A stretch of 64,000 nt of DNA from NCBI GenBank assembly GCA_035341015.1, contig DAOQUL010000013.1:1-64000 (forward strand), read 5' to 3'. Under the pieces are notes generated by a model, which was not told the DNA's origin, ran no database searches, and saw only the letters and a list, made by a program, of their open reading frames with translations. The DNA comes from JAKQIM01 sp029557965. GTDB taxonomy: Bacteria; Chloroflexota; Anaerolineae; Anaerolineales; UBA4823. Shown here one piece after another: positions 1-8,136 of the stretch. A program made the position numbers and the translations under genes. Numbering within the stretch: the first letter of the stretch is position 1; each line of letters starts with the position of its first letter.

Positions 1-11
1 GGTAGAGAGCT

Positions 12-51
12 AAACAGCAGTCCCCGGTACACCCGGGGATTGCTGTTTTTT
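12..51 (+). terminator. Rho-independent terminator of a gene left of the window
   Basis: An 8 bp outer stem (AAACAGCA with TGCTGTTT) continues through a G·T and a T·A pair into CCCCGG/CCGGGG around a 5 nt loop, and a T run follows to position 51. It ends a transcript that enters from the left, whose gene is outside the window. Confidence 0.85.
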
Positions 52-197
52 GGGGGAATTCTTGTGGCATGGTAGAATCGAGTCGTGCCGCCTCCAAAAC
101 TTTTAACCAAATCTCTGCTTGTCATAATCTTCTTCGGAGTGCTGGCGTCTTGCAGATCCAACGATTGCGGTGCGGCAGGGTGGGAAAGGCTGATGCT

Positions 198-470
198 ATG
201 CGAATCAAACCTGCGCTAATAACAATCCTTTTGATATTGGGAGTATCTTTACTCAACGTTACCCTAATTATCGGTAATTTTGCTTTTGCGGTAATGGTTG
301 GATGCGTAATTGGGATAGTTAGCTTTGGAGTAATTTTCCGCCAATTCGAGAACAATATTGGCAAGAAGATAGTGTTTCTAATTCTATCCCAATTGGCAAT
401 ATCCTGCTTTTCAACAATAGGATTAGAAATATGCTGTGAGACTGTGCATCATCAAGAGTGGTGTAACTGA
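198..470 (+). CDS. Small hydrophobic membrane protein, function unknown
   Basis: About 90 residues with two to three hydrophobic segments (roughly residues 4-25, 28-46 and 58-75) and a short Cys/His-rich tail containing CCETVHHQEWC. An in-frame start at position 69 exists, but the sequence before the ATG at 198 (MRIKPALIT) looks like read-through leader rather than a signal peptide, so 198 is preferred. No clear Shine-Dalgarno is visible. The base composition is AT-richer than the housekeeping genes to the right. It lies just before an RHS tip fragment and could be a relic immunity protein of an earlier tip, but nothing in the sequence proves a function. Confidence 0.45.
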   Translation: MRIKPALITILLILGVSLLNVTLIIGNFAFAVMVGCVIGIVSFGVIFRQFENNIGKKIVFLILSQLAISCFSTIGLEICCETVHHQEWCN

Positions 471-581
471 AACCTGTTTGTATTAAGCTCCTTTCCTCTT
501 TATGTGTCGAGTGTTATGTGTTTATTAGTTTTAATAAATTGGATATTTCGGAGAACTGGGTGGTAATATACATATACAGCG

Positions 582-1466
582 ATGCAGGTGACCATGCCAG
601 AAGGCGGGACTCTCTACGCCCCCTGGGGCAGGCAGCGTTACGCCAGCGGCACGACGCCGACAGCCTACCGTTTTACCGGACAGAGGGAAGAGAGTTCCAT
701 AGGAATTTATTTCTACGGGGCGCGTTTCTACGACCCCCAGTTAGGACGCTGGATTCAACCGGACACGATCGTACCACAAAGTCAAGGGGTACAAGCTTTC
801 GATAGATTCGCCTATGTTTCCAACAACCCGCTGCGGTATTTGGATCCGACGGGACATTGGAGGGATGAGTTTGGAGATTCGAGGCCGGTAAATTCTTATA
901 TGTATCCGGCTAAAATACCTGTGTGTAGTGTGCCGTCCCTGAATGACCCTTCAGCAGATATTCATAGATCATTTACGGCTTCACTTACGATGAACTCAAA
1001 CCAAATTTCTGGTGATGAGTCTATTGATGATAGACAACCGGAATTCCGCCTTGGCGTTATCCCGCATCGTGCAGCGGCATTTGAAGCTCTTGGCGTCATT
1101 AACTATCAGCTTTTGCCTTTTGCAAATGCTGCACTGTTAGACGCGGCGCAACCGAATGTTTCTGCAACGGTTTACTATGATTTATATTATGACGAGCAGA
1201 CCGGACATTTCCAAACTGGAATCCAAAACGTTGCATTCTGGAATAATTCTGGCGAATGGTTTGATGTATTGAGTCTAGACATAAACGATTTTAAAACAAA
1301 TCTTAATCGAACGATTGGAACCGGTTACAACGTTGTGGAGTTAAATGTTCCTAATATCGATACAACTTTTTCTCCTGCGGATATAACGTTTACTTTTTAT
1401 TCTCCGTCTGACTACGACAGTCTTTTTGATGGTCGTAGTTGGTTTAGGTTTCGAACCGGCCCGTGA
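582..1466 (+). CDS. RHS repeat-associated core C-terminal tip, orphan fragment
   Basis: The first 90 or so residues are the conserved end of an RHS/YD-repeat protein: YRFTGQREESSIGIYFYGAR, then FYDPQLGRWIQPDT, then FAYVSNNPLRYLDPTGH. After DPTGH the sequence changes to a variable domain of about 200 residues that I do not recognise, as expected for a polymorphic-toxin tip. Intact RHS proteins are usually over 1000 residues, but here an in-frame TAA at 564-566 closes the frame just upstream and no repeats, signal peptide or good ribosome site precede the ATG. It is therefore a headless tip, either a pseudogene or a silent cassette. The variable part is AT-richer than the core. The lipoprotein gene after it is a candidate immunity partner. 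Confidence 0.75.
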   Translation: MQVTMPEGGTLYAPWGRQRYASGTTPTAYRFTGQREESSIGIYFYGARFYDPQLGRWIQPDTIVPQSQGVQAFDRFAYVSNNPLRYLDPTGHWRDEFGDSRPVNSYMYPAKIPVCSVPSLNDPSADIHRSFTASLTMNSNQISGDESIDDRQPEFRLGVIPHRAAAFEALGVINYQLLPFANAALLDAAQPNVSATVYYDLYYDEQTGHFQTGIQNVAFWNNSGEWFDVLSLDINDFKTNLNRTIGTGYNVVELNVPNIDTTFSPADITFTFYSPSDYDSLFDGRSWFRFRTGP

Positions 1467-1553
1467 GTTGGAGTACCAAACTGACCGAGTAGTGTAATTT
1501 AAAAAACTCCACCTGCATTCTGACCGTTACGCAATTTGAGAGGACATAAACAT

Positions 1554-2057
1554 ATGCATAAATTATTTTGGCCTGTATTAATTCTATTTGGCCTTGTAAT
1601 TGTAATAGGAGCATGTACCCCAAGGCAGGCTTGGGAAGAAGATAGTGCATTTGTTGATTTCCAATCTATCAGGGATGTAAATGATAGCCTGGTAATAACC
1701 TATTTAGACGATATGAGTGACGGCAAAATTGGGTCAAAGGTATATCTGGGAATTAATAACTGCTCGAACAAAGAAATATGGTTTCCAGGTAATTGGGGAG
1801 TCAGAATTTATCAGAAAGCTGAAGATGGTTGGGTCGAGATTGCTGATCAGATGATATCTGTGCAGAGTCAAGAGCTCATTCTAAAGCCTTCTGGTGATGA
1901 ATACGGTAGTGTTAGTTCCACGGTTGTGCGTCCTGACATTTATAACAATGGCGATCCAATTGTTATAAGAATAATCGTGATAGGGGCTGTTATACGGCAT
2001 GGCGTGGTGACGGATGAGCAAATTGCCGCATATGTGGATGTAACCTTGCAGCCATAA
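1554..2057 (+). CDS. Predicted lipoprotein, possible immunity partner of the RHS tip
   Basis: The ATG at 1554 has GAGGAC at 1539-1544 as ribosome site, so it is preferred over an upstream TTG at 1536. The product (about 167 residues) starts MHKLFWPVLILFGLVIVIGAC, a lipoprotein signal peptide with the lipobox VIGAC and the acylated Cys near residue 21. The mature part is a probable beta-rich domain of unknown family. It sits 87 bp after the RHS tip, and tip-plus-membrane-bound-neighbour is the usual layout of toxin-immunity pairs. The immunity role is inference from position only. Confidence 0.55.
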   Translation: MHKLFWPVLILFGLVIVIGACTPRQAWEEDSAFVDFQSIRDVNDSLVITYLDDMSDGKIGSKVYLGINNCSNKEIWFPGNWGVRIYQKAEDGWVEIADQMISVQSQELILKPSGDEYGSVSSTVVRPDIYNNGDPIVIRIIVIGAVIRHGVVTDEQIAAYVDVTLQP

Positions 2058-2083
2058 CATATAGACTGGTGGATAGCTAGAAA

Positions 2084-2431
2084 ATGGGCAAAAACAAACG
2101 CCAGCTTTCGCTCGATTGGTTGGAATTCCGTACTCGACAGCGCCGTCGATATGGGGGCGACCCCTACAGGCCTCGCTTGCCAGGCAGACCAGCCTTCAGG
2201 GAGTGGCTGCTCGACTTGATTATTACAACATTTTTGATTTTACCTGGATTATTGGTATTGTTGTGGTTGTATTGGGCTGAGAGAAGCGGAGTCGTTCTTT
2301 ATGCATCTGTTTGGGTTGGATTTATTATGGTGCTAAATTTGCTTAAACTCTGGAATCAAAGTCGCCATTTTTCAAACATGCATAAGCCAGTAAGACCAGT
2401 AAACGAGAAAGGCGATGAAGAGTTTAGGTAG
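2084..2431 (+). CDS. Small basic membrane protein, function unknown
   Basis: 115 residues. The N-terminal 45 residues are strongly basic (RTRQRRRYGG, RPRLPGRP), followed by two hydrophobic helices at about 45-65 and 70-90, then a charged tail. It starts 27 bp after the lipoprotein gene in the same AT-rich patch. No family is recognised. The positive N-terminus predicts that it stays in the cytoplasm. Confidence 0.5.
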   Translation: MGKNKRQLSLDWLEFRTRQRRRYGGDPYRPRLPGRPAFREWLLDLIITTFLILPGLLVLLWLYWAERSGVVLYASVWVGFIMVLNLLKLWNQSRHFSNMHKPVRPVNEKGDEEFR

Positions 2432-2620
2432 CATTAACCAATCCCCCCATTTCCTCTTGTGCCGCCCAAATTCTATGCTACACTCGTAGTATGTCCCCCA
2501 TCCCCGTAAGGGCACATCGCTTCATCCCCATCCCTGGCAGGGCCGCCCTGCCGTAGTCGTCCCTCGTCGTTTCATTCGTTCCTTTTTTTTGCACCGTAAA
2601 ACCCCGCCCCCATAATCTGC
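2432..2620. other. Intergenic stretch without a gene
   Basis: The sequence is C/T-rich with several CCCCCAT and CCCCATCCC stretches. I find no convincing coding frame or strong terminator. It marks the change from the AT-rich RHS patch to the GC-rich housekeeping region. Confidence 0.5.
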
Positions 2621-2626
2621 TATAAT
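2621..2626 (+). promoter_or_regulatory. -10 box of a leaderless promoter
   Basis: TATAAT ends 7 nt before the ATG at 2634, so transcription should start at or next to the start codon. No Shine-Dalgarno and no good -35 are visible. Confidence 0.65.
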
Positions 2627-2633
2627 TCCCCCC

Positions 2634-3215
2634 ATGCCCAATCCCATTGACGAAACCTACATCTGCGTCGACATCGAGACCGCCGGGCCCTACCCGGGCG
2701 AATACTCGATCCTTTCGCTCGGTGCCTGCACCATCTTTGAACCCTACCAGACCTTTTATGTTGAGCTAAAGCCCACCACCGACAACGCCTCTGAAGAAGC
2801 CCTCCTCATCCACCGCCTTTCGCTGCCGCGCTTGAAGGAAAATGGCCTCGAACCCGCCGAAGCCCTGCAGCGTTTTGAAGCCTGGCTGGCTGAGCAGACT
2901 CCCACCGGGCAAGCCCCCATTTTTGTGGCCTTCAACGCCCCCTTCGATTGGATGTTCGTCAATTACTACTTCCTGCACTACCTGGGCCGCAACCCCTTTG
3001 GGCATTCGGCCCTGGATATCAAAGCCTATTACATGGGCCTGGCCCACACCCCCTGGCGTAAGACCTCCATGCGCTACCTGGCCCCATATTACCTGGACGA
3101 CCGCACCTTGAGCCACCATGCCTTGCGCGATGCCCTTGACCAGGCCGAGATCTTTGCCAAGCTCTTGGTACAAGCTGGCATGCCAACCCAAAAAAAGGAG
3201 TCTGTGGATGGCTGA
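2634..3215 (+). CDS. DnaQ-like 3'-5' exonuclease (RNase T/epsilon superfamily)
   Basis: 193 residues, almost entirely one DEDD exonuclease domain. Motif Exo I is VDIET with D13 and E15, Exo II is FNAPFDW with D105, and Exo III is SHHALRDALDQ with H161/H162 and D166, which makes it a DEDDh enzyme. Such enzymes remove 3'-terminal nucleotides from DNA or RNA using two metal ions. No polymerase-binding tail or helicase domain is attached. The gene has a leaderless-type promoter and overlaps the next gene by 8 bp, so the two are probably co-translated. The substrate cannot be told from sequence. Confidence 0.85.
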   Translation: MPNPIDETYICVDIETAGPYPGEYSILSLGACTIFEPYQTFYVELKPTTDNASEEALLIHRLSLPRLKENGLEPAEALQRFEAWLAEQTPTGQAPIFVAFNAPFDWMFVNYYFLHYLGRNPFGHSALDIKAYYMGLAHTPWRKTSMRYLAPYYLDDRTLSHHALRDALDQAEIFAKLLVQAGMPTQKKESVDG

Positions 3216-4560
3216 CCGGAATCCCGATGAAGAATTGACCCGTTTGATCGCCTCTGCCCGCCGCCTGGGGGTCGAGCTGGACGAGGCCGATGCCCTGCAG
3301 TGGATGGCAGCCATGGCCGCCGATGCCGGCGCAAAGGGCCAGGCTGGCGATTTGGCCGCTGGGCCCATCACCGTCGATGCCCGCAGCGGTGTTTTCGGCC
3401 ACCGCGTGGCCATGCTCGATTTCAGCGACCAGGAATTGGCCCGCTTCCGTGCCATCGGCCACCTGGTCGGCTTTGCCGACCAGCCCGGCCTGGTCGAGAC
3501 CGCCCTGGCCCTCTCGGGCTCCTCGGCCCAATCCAAGATCCAAACCTACCCCGGCGACAGCGACTACTTCGAACGCGTCAACATCAAAGCCTCCACCCGT
3601 CCCGAAGCCTGCCAGGTGCTGGCGCGCATCATGCGTCAAAAGGCCCTCGATACGCTGCATGGCCTAACCTATCGCCTGATCGAGATCAAGTTTGGCAATT
3701 ATCCTGCTGACCTAAAACGCGGCGGCGCCCTCAAACGCCAGGGTTCGCCCATCGCCTGGAAACCTGCCGAAGTGCAGGCCGGTTACGTGGAGGTGACGGA
3801 CCTGGAAGACCACCCCTCCCGCCTGGCCTGGGACGCCGTGGCCAGCGACCCCGGCTGGTGTAAGCTGGATTGGGTGGTGGCAGACCCCCTGCGCGGCCAG
3901 CTCTCGAACGCCTCCAATATGCTCGATGTCACCTGGGAAGCCCCAGACGGCAGCATCGCCCCCCTGGATGGCTACCTGGACCCCTATTTCCAAGAAGTCT
4001 ACCTGGAGGCCGAATCCATCCCCATCTTTTCCAAGCTGGCCCAGCATGTTTCGGCCGACGCCCTGGACGAGTACGTCGAGCAGTTGGAGGGCGAAGTCAA
4101 CAAATACCTCACCAAAGATGTCAACTACGGCAAGGTAGCCAAGCGCCTCTACAACATCTTCCGCCTCACCGGCCGCTACGAAGAAGCCGCCTTCTTGCGC
4201 GAGCTGTTCGACGAGCCCACCACCATGCTCTACCAGGTCTGGTCTCTCATCCGCACCATCGACGACGTATCCCAGCCTGGCACGCAGATGACCACCGGGC
4301 AGCTCCTGGCCCAGGCCGACCAATTGATCGTCTGCGTGGTGCAAACCCTCGAAGGTGATGAAGAAGCCGAGATCGTGCGCCTGCTCCTGCGCCTGCGCAG
4401 CGAGCTGAGCGAGCATGTCTTGGGCCAGGCCCTCGATTCCGCCGCCGAGGCCGCCCGCTCCCAGGTCATCAACCTGGTCAATAACTTCTTCTACGATAAG
4501 CTGACCGGCATGCCCCAAATCAAAGCCTATATTGACAATATCTCCCAAGAACGAAGATGA
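3208..4560 (+). CDS. Unknown protein with a nucleotidyltransferase-like motif
   Basis: About 450 residues from the ATG at 3208, which has AGGAG at 3196-3200 and overlaps the exonuclease stop. A longer frame from 3118 runs inside the exonuclease gene and is rejected. The stretch SGSSAQSKIQTYPGDSDYF (G94-S95, then D107-x-D109) resembles the G-S...D-x-D signature of polymerase-beta-type nucleotidyltransferases. The remainder is mostly helical and acidic, with no signal peptide or membrane segment. I do not recognise a named family, and the motif match is by eye. Coupling to a 3' exonuclease suggests a role in nucleic-acid end metabolism. Its last codons lie inside the terminator palindrome. Confidence 0.6.
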   Translation: MADRNPDEELTRLIASARRLGVELDEADALQWMAAMAADAGAKGQAGDLAAGPITVDARSGVFGHRVAMLDFSDQELARFRAIGHLVGFADQPGLVETALALSGSSAQSKIQTYPGDSDYFERVNIKASTRPEACQVLARIMRQKALDTLHGLTYRLIEIKFGNYPADLKRGGALKRQGSPIAWKPAEVQAGYVEVTDLEDHPSRLAWDAVASDPGWCKLDWVVADPLRGQLSNASNMLDVTWEAPDGSIAPLDGYLDPYFQEVYLEAESIPIFSKLAQHVSADALDEYVEQLEGEVNKYLTKDVNYGKVAKRLYNIFRLTGRYEEAAFLRELFDEPTTMLYQVWSLIRTIDDVSQPGTQMTTGQLLAQADQLIVCVVQTLEGDEEAEIVRLLLRLRSELSEHVLGQALDSAAEAARSQVINLVNNFFYDKLTGMPQIKAYIDNISQERR

Positions 4561-4598
4561 TGTGGGGCCAAAGGCCCCGCGTCATCTTCGTTCTTGGG
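4544..4598. terminator. Bidirectional palindromic terminator
   Basis: A 26 bp stem with two G·T pairs and an AAA loop. The left arm contains the last five codons and the stop of the plus-strand gene. The minus-strand gene stops at 4606-4608, just outside the right arm. It should end transcription from both sides. Confidence 0.8.
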
Positions 4599-4605
4599 GT
4601 TTCTC

Positions 4606-6207
4606 TTAAGGCAGCCCCACCACTTCCATCTCTTGAGGAGAATCGACGCTGAAGTCGAAGCGCAAGACGCGCTTGGCTTTGGGCTCCATCGCCAGCTCCC
4701 ATTTTAACAAATTCAGCTCGCTTTGCTGCGTGGGCTTGGGCTCGATCAGCTCCAGCTTCACCTTGATCTCTTCGTGGCGCGGCACAGGGATCTGGTCCTG
4801 GACGGTCAGGCGGATGGCAGTGCCGAGCAGGTTTTCCAGGCGCATTTCGTAGCCGAAGGATTGGTGGCGCTTGCCGCCGATGAACTGCTTGCCCACCTCG
4901 CGCCGTTTCAACTCACGTTCCACCTTGATGCGGTCATCCACCCCCAAGAACAGCTCGATCTCGGCCTGTGGGGCGGTCAGCTTCAGCGGCGTGCTGCCGA
5001 TGAACTCATCGCCAATGAACAGGTTGGCGCTCCCCGGCAGCAGGGTGTAGGGGCTGGTGTTGGTCAATTTTGCCCGGCGGTAGGCCGCCTCAGCCAGCTT
5101 GGGCGCGCAGATGTAATCCAATCGCGGCGGCAGTGCAAAGCGCGCCACCGTCACCTTGTGCGGGGCGCCGTCTGGCGGCACCGTCACCGCGCCGGGGATG
5201 CCATAGGTCACCGCCGCTCCGCTGCTTTCTACCACCGCCTGCACTTCTTCTGCCTCCGCCTCGACCACTTTTTCTTCCATCGAAACCATATCCATGGCGG
5301 CCATGGGTGCCGGCTGGGGTGCAGCCATCGAGCGCACCATGCCGCCCGTCGTCTTGGCCCTCATCACCGGGCGCGGCGGGGGAGCGGGCATGATGTACCA
5401 CGGCTTCAGCTCGAGCAGGCTGCCGCTCAGGGCCGGGCGGGCGGTGGAGAGCGTCAGGCTGACCCCCTCCCAACTTTCGCCGGTGTGCTGTGTCACCTGT
5501 CCCAGGTAGCCCACTTCCAGGCTCGCCTCGTCTTCTCCGCCCTCCATCAGCCGCAGGTCGTAGAGCGGTCGCCACTCCGCGCCGCTGACCACGTAGGTCA
5601 GCTCCACGCGCAGGTCGCCGGCTTGCAGCACTTCCACTTCCACGCTGGCGGTGTAGCGCTCACGCGGGCGGCTGCCGCGCAATTGTTCCAGTTCTTTGGT
5701 CAGCTTTTGCAGGCGGCGTTCGCTGGTCCGGCGGGCAGCCGCCAGGGTTTGCAGCTCGTTGTTCAGCTTCTCGGCCTGGGCGCGCAGCCCATCGAAAAGG
5801 GCCATCTGCTGCGCCACCGTGGTCTCTCCGGCGGCTATCGCCGTGGCATACGTCTCGGTATGTGAAGCCAGCTTGTCCAGCGTGGCGCGGCTCTGCCTGA
5901 CCAGCTCGGCCTGGATATCCAACTGGTGCAGCTCATCTTGCACCGCCTCGATCTCTTCTTCCAGCTTGTGCACCTGCTCAGAGGGCGCCTCGCTGTAGTA
6001 GGCCCGCTGCACCTGCACCCCCAGCAGGCGGGCGCGTGCCGTGCCGCGGGCTGAGGTGCGCAGCGAATCGGGGTTGAGCTGGGTGGGCAGTTCGCTCACC
6101 TCCAGGCTGTGCAGCCCGGCTTCCAGCGCCAACGACCCGCTCCGGGTCACCCGGGCCCGGTCAGGGTAAACCGTGACCGCTGTAATTGCGGTGGCTAATG
6201 AAGTCAT
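4606..6207 (-). CDS. MuiA-like DUF4139/DUF4140 domain protein
   Basis: 533 residues from the ATG at 6207, preceded by AGGAGG. A longer frame to 6462 runs through the promoter and is rejected. The N-terminal domain (about 1-110, ITAVTVYPDRARVTRSG) matches DUF4140. A coiled coil follows at about 85-190. The C-terminal two-thirds contain DUF4139 motifs such as YVVSGAEWRPLYDLR, TGESWEGVSLTLSTARP and a late FIGDEFIGSTPLKLTAPQAE. These proteins are called mucoidy inhibitor MuiA-like, but their biochemical role is not established. A Met/Ala/Pro-rich low-complexity linker lies in the middle. No signal peptide is seen. Confidence 0.8.
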   Translation of the reverse strand: MTSLATAITAVTVYPDRARVTRSGSLALEAGLHSLEVSELPTQLNPDSLRTSARGTARARLLGVQVQRAYYSEAPSEQVHKLEEEIEAVQDELHQLDIQAELVRQSRATLDKLASHTETYATAIAAGETTVAQQMALFDGLRAQAEKLNNELQTLAAARRTSERRLQKLTKELEQLRGSRPRERYTASVEVEVLQAGDLRVELTYVVSGAEWRPLYDLRLMEGGEDEASLEVGYLGQVTQHTGESWEGVSLTLSTARPALSGSLLELKPWYIMPAPPPRPVMRAKTTGGMVRSMAAPQPAPMAAMDMVSMEEKVVEAEAEEVQAVVESSGAAVTYGIPGAVTVPPDGAPHKVTVARFALPPRLDYICAPKLAEAAYRRAKLTNTSPYTLLPGSANLFIGDEFIGSTPLKLTAPQAEIELFLGVDDRIKVERELKRREVGKQFIGGKRHQSFGYEMRLENLLGTAIRLTVQDQIPVPRHEEIKVKLELIEPKPTQQSELNLLKWELAMEPKAKRVLRFDFSVDSPQEMEVVGLP

Positions 6208-6322
6208 AGGTTCCTCCTCAAGGTATTCTCTGCGCTCTCTCGGCTGTACTTCAGCCGCAGCCTCTGTGCGGTTTTCTCTTCTCGCATCAATGCTCACCCA
6301 AAACATCTCTGCTAACAAGAAT

Positions 6323-6350
6323 ATTATACTGTAAACACTCTGCTTGATAA
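6323..6350 (-). promoter_or_regulatory. Promoter of the MuiA-like gene
   Basis: On the minus strand TTATCA (6350-6345) and TATAAT (6328-6323) are 16 bp apart, about 115 bp upstream of the start. The leader between them and the gene has no other obvious feature. Confidence 0.5.
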
Positions 6351-6434
6351 TGAAAAGAATGTGGGTGCCTGGCGGCCTACATCCTCGCCCAGCACCCACA
6401 TCCAAACAGCGTGCAAGCCTTGTGCCGCCAGCCG

Positions 6435-6881
6435 CTAAACCGCCTTGCTCGTGTATTCCCACACCTCCGCCTGGATGGCGCGCATGCCGATGGAATGGGC
6501 CACCGAAACGCGGTGGTGCCCGTCAGAGACGAAGTACTGCTCGCCTACCTTGTACACCCGCACCGGAGGCCACGCCCCCGATTGGAGCAGCAGATAGAGG
6601 TTGACCCAACGGTCGCGCAGGTGCGCCTTGAGCGGCCGAAAGCTGCGGTCGAAGTCAGTGCTGCGGCCCACGCTGCCGGTCACCTGTGCCAGGCAGATCT
6701 CTTGCACGCCCAGGTAATGGCGTTCTGGCAGCAAGCCGGGCAGGCAGGCAGAAAAACTGTCCAGCCGGTTGTTGTTGGCAGTCAGCCGAGAGAATAATGA
6801 TTTAACTTGCGCCAGCCAATTCTCGTGTTGGAATTGTTCGATGGCGGTAAAACGTGCGGGGGAAAAAGTAGCGTTGACCAT
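6435..6881 (-). CDS. ParB-like N-terminal domain protein
   Basis: 148 residues. The C-terminal half carries the ParB/sulfiredoxin-fold signature VRVYKVGEQYFVSDGHHRVS, followed by VAHSIGMRAIQAEVWEY, with the DGHHR motif where ParB proteins bind CTP or nucleotide. The N-terminal half is an unrecognised helical region. It lacks the helix-turn-helix of chromosome-partition ParB, so a partition role is unlikely. It is the first gene downstream of the LacI gene and has two CAACCGGTTG operators in its upstream region, so the LacI protein very likely controls it. The role, perhaps a small regulator or kinase-like nucleotide-binding protein, is unknown. Confidence 0.7.
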   Translation of the reverse strand: MVNATFSPARFTAIEQFQHENWLAQVKSLFSRLTANNNRLDSFSACLPGLLPERHYLGVQEICLAQVTGSVGRSTDFDRSFRPLKAHLRDRWVNLYLLLQSGAWPPVRVYKVGEQYFVSDGHHRVSVAHSIGMRAIQAEVWEYTSKAV

Positions 6882-6913
6882 ATCATTTCCCTTTCTTCTG
6901 TGTGTTTGTGGTT

Positions 6914-6927
6914 CGCAACCGGTTGCA
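6914..6927. promoter_or_regulatory. LacI-family operator O1
   Basis: A perfect palindrome GCAACCGGTTGC (core at 6915-6926), 33 bp upstream of the ParB-like gene start. It has the same core as the sites at 6973-6986 and 8033-8046. Confidence 0.8.
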
Positions 6928-6972
6928 CTGACTGGCTAAAAAAAGATTTGCGTGCTGCTTGCAAATCGATCC

Positions 6973-6986
6973 CGCAACCGGTTGCA
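6973..6986. promoter_or_regulatory. LacI-family operator O2
   Basis: A second copy of GCAACCGGTTGC (6974-6985), centred 59 bp from the first. It lies between the end of the LacI gene and the ParB-like gene. The paired sites suggest cooperative binding or looping. Confidence 0.8.
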
Positions 6987-7006
6987 AACCGGGCTAAAAA
7001 AATATC

Positions 7007-8017
7007 TCAGGCCGATTGCCTGACGACCAGCTCCACCGGCATCACTACGTGTGAGACCACGCGCGTCTGCAAATATTGCAGCAGGTTCACCGCCAGCAGC
7101 TTGCCAGCCAGGTGGACGTTCTGGCTGATGGAGGTGAGCTGTGGGTTGCACTGCTCGGTGATTGACAGGTTGTCGTACCCCACCACCGCTACATCCTCAG
7201 GGATGCGCTTGCCCACTGCTTGCAGCACGCGCATGGCTTCAACTGCCATCAGGTCGCTGTTGACGAAGACCGCGTCCAGGTCGGGGGCCTGTTCCAGCAG
7301 CTTGCGCATCGCCTCTGCCCCCGAAGAGTTCGAGAAGTCGCCGTAGGCGGTCAGGGCCGGGTCTGGGTTCATGCCTGCCGCTTGCAGGGCTTCCACATAG
7401 CCTTCGTAGCGCCGTTTTACTTCCACTTCCACCGGCGGCCCGCCCAAGAAGGCAATCCGCCGCCGTCCAAGGCCCACCAGGTGCTCGGTAGCCAGCTTCC
7501 CGCCGTTTAGATCATCCCCGGTGACCGTGCAGTAGTTATATTTCAGGTCTGGCACACCCCAGGCGATGAATGGGGCGCCCTTTTCCACCAGGGCTTTGAT
7601 GTGCAGGTGCTTGCGGGTCGAAGTCATCAGGATGAAGCCATCTGCTTTGCCCGTGTTGAAGTGCTTTTCAGCCCAACTGTCGTCGCACGGATCCACGTAC
7701 ACCATCAGCAGGTCGTACCCATTTTCCGCCAGCCCAGCCGAGATGCCGCCCAAGATTTCGAGGGTGAACAGGTCGGCCACCGAGAACTGCTTGTGGTAAG
7801 CATGTGTCACAAAGGCAATCGTGTTGCTGTGCTTCATGCTCAGGCGTTGGGCAGGGACATTGATCTGGAAATTGTGTTCCTTGGCAATGGCGCGCACCCG
7901 GTCTTTGGTCTCGTTGCAGATCAGGGAGCTGTCGCTCAGGGCGCGTGAAACCGTAGACTTGGAAACCCCAGCCAGCCGGGCGATATCTGCAATGGTGTGA
8001 ACGCTTTTTTGACCCAT
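7007..8017 (-). CDS. LacI-family transcriptional repressor
   Basis: 336 residues from the ATG at 8017. A start at 8047 would lie inside the operator and promoter and is rejected. Residues about 5-60 form the LacI helix-turn-helix (TIADIARLAGVSKSTVSRAL) and hinge (NVPAQRLSMKHSNTIAF). The rest is a periplasmic-binding-protein-like sugar-sensing domain, with SDLMAVEAMRVL and VAVVGYDN as family hallmarks. The effector is unknown. Its own TTGACA/TATAAT promoter has the operator abutting the -10, so autorepression is expected. The operator core CAACCGGTTG fits the central CG of LacI-family sites. Confidence 0.93.
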   Translation of the reverse strand: MGQKSVHTIADIARLAGVSKSTVSRALSDSSLICNETKDRVRAIAKEHNFQINVPAQRLSMKHSNTIAFVTHAYHKQFSVADLFTLEILGGISAGLAENGYDLLMVYVDPCDDSWAEKHFNTGKADGFILMTSTRKHLHIKALVEKGAPFIAWGVPDLKYNYCTVTGDDLNGGKLATEHLVGLGRRRIAFLGGPPVEVEVKRRYEGYVEALQAAGMNPDPALTAYGDFSNSSGAEAMRKLLEQAPDLDAVFVNSDLMAVEAMRVLQAVGKRIPEDVAVVGYDNLSITEQCNPQLTSISQNVHLAGKLLAVNLLQYLQTRVVSHVVMPVELVVRQSA

Positions 8018-8032
8018 GATCAACCTGTTCTC

Positions 8033-8075
8033 TGCAACCGGTTGCATTATAATCCCGCCTGTTTCACTTTGTCAA
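8033..8075 (-). promoter_or_regulatory. lacI-type gene promoter with operator O3
   Basis: On the minus strand TTGACA (8075-8070) and TATAAT (8051-8046) are 18 bp apart. The perfect palindrome TGCAACCGGTTGCA (8033-8046) covers the expected transcription start. Binding there would block the repressor's own promoter. Confidence 0.85.
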
Positions 8076-8098
8076 GGGGATTGCTTAAGACGGGGGTT

Positions 8099-8136
8099 GG
8101 GGTATTGCAGGGTGCAACGCCGCCCTGCAATACCCC
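8099..8136. repeat. Strong 14 bp inverted repeat in a 340 bp gene-free stretch
   Basis: Arms 8099-8112 and 8123-8136 pair perfectly around a 10 nt loop, with no T run on either side. The gene-free stretch 8018-8358 also holds a second imperfect hairpin (GAAGCCCA near 8180 with TGGGCTTC near 8221) and the short dyad CAGATATCAGATTATCTG. No coding frame of note is seen. The role could be termination, RNA structure or a repeat-element relic. Confidence 0.6.

Noticed and set aside
4723..5865. Open frame of 380 codons on the plus strand opposite the MuiA-like gene
   Set aside because: It is antisense to a gene with clear family motifs and has a Leu/Ala/His-rich shadow composition; GC-rich genes routinely leave such open antisense frames.
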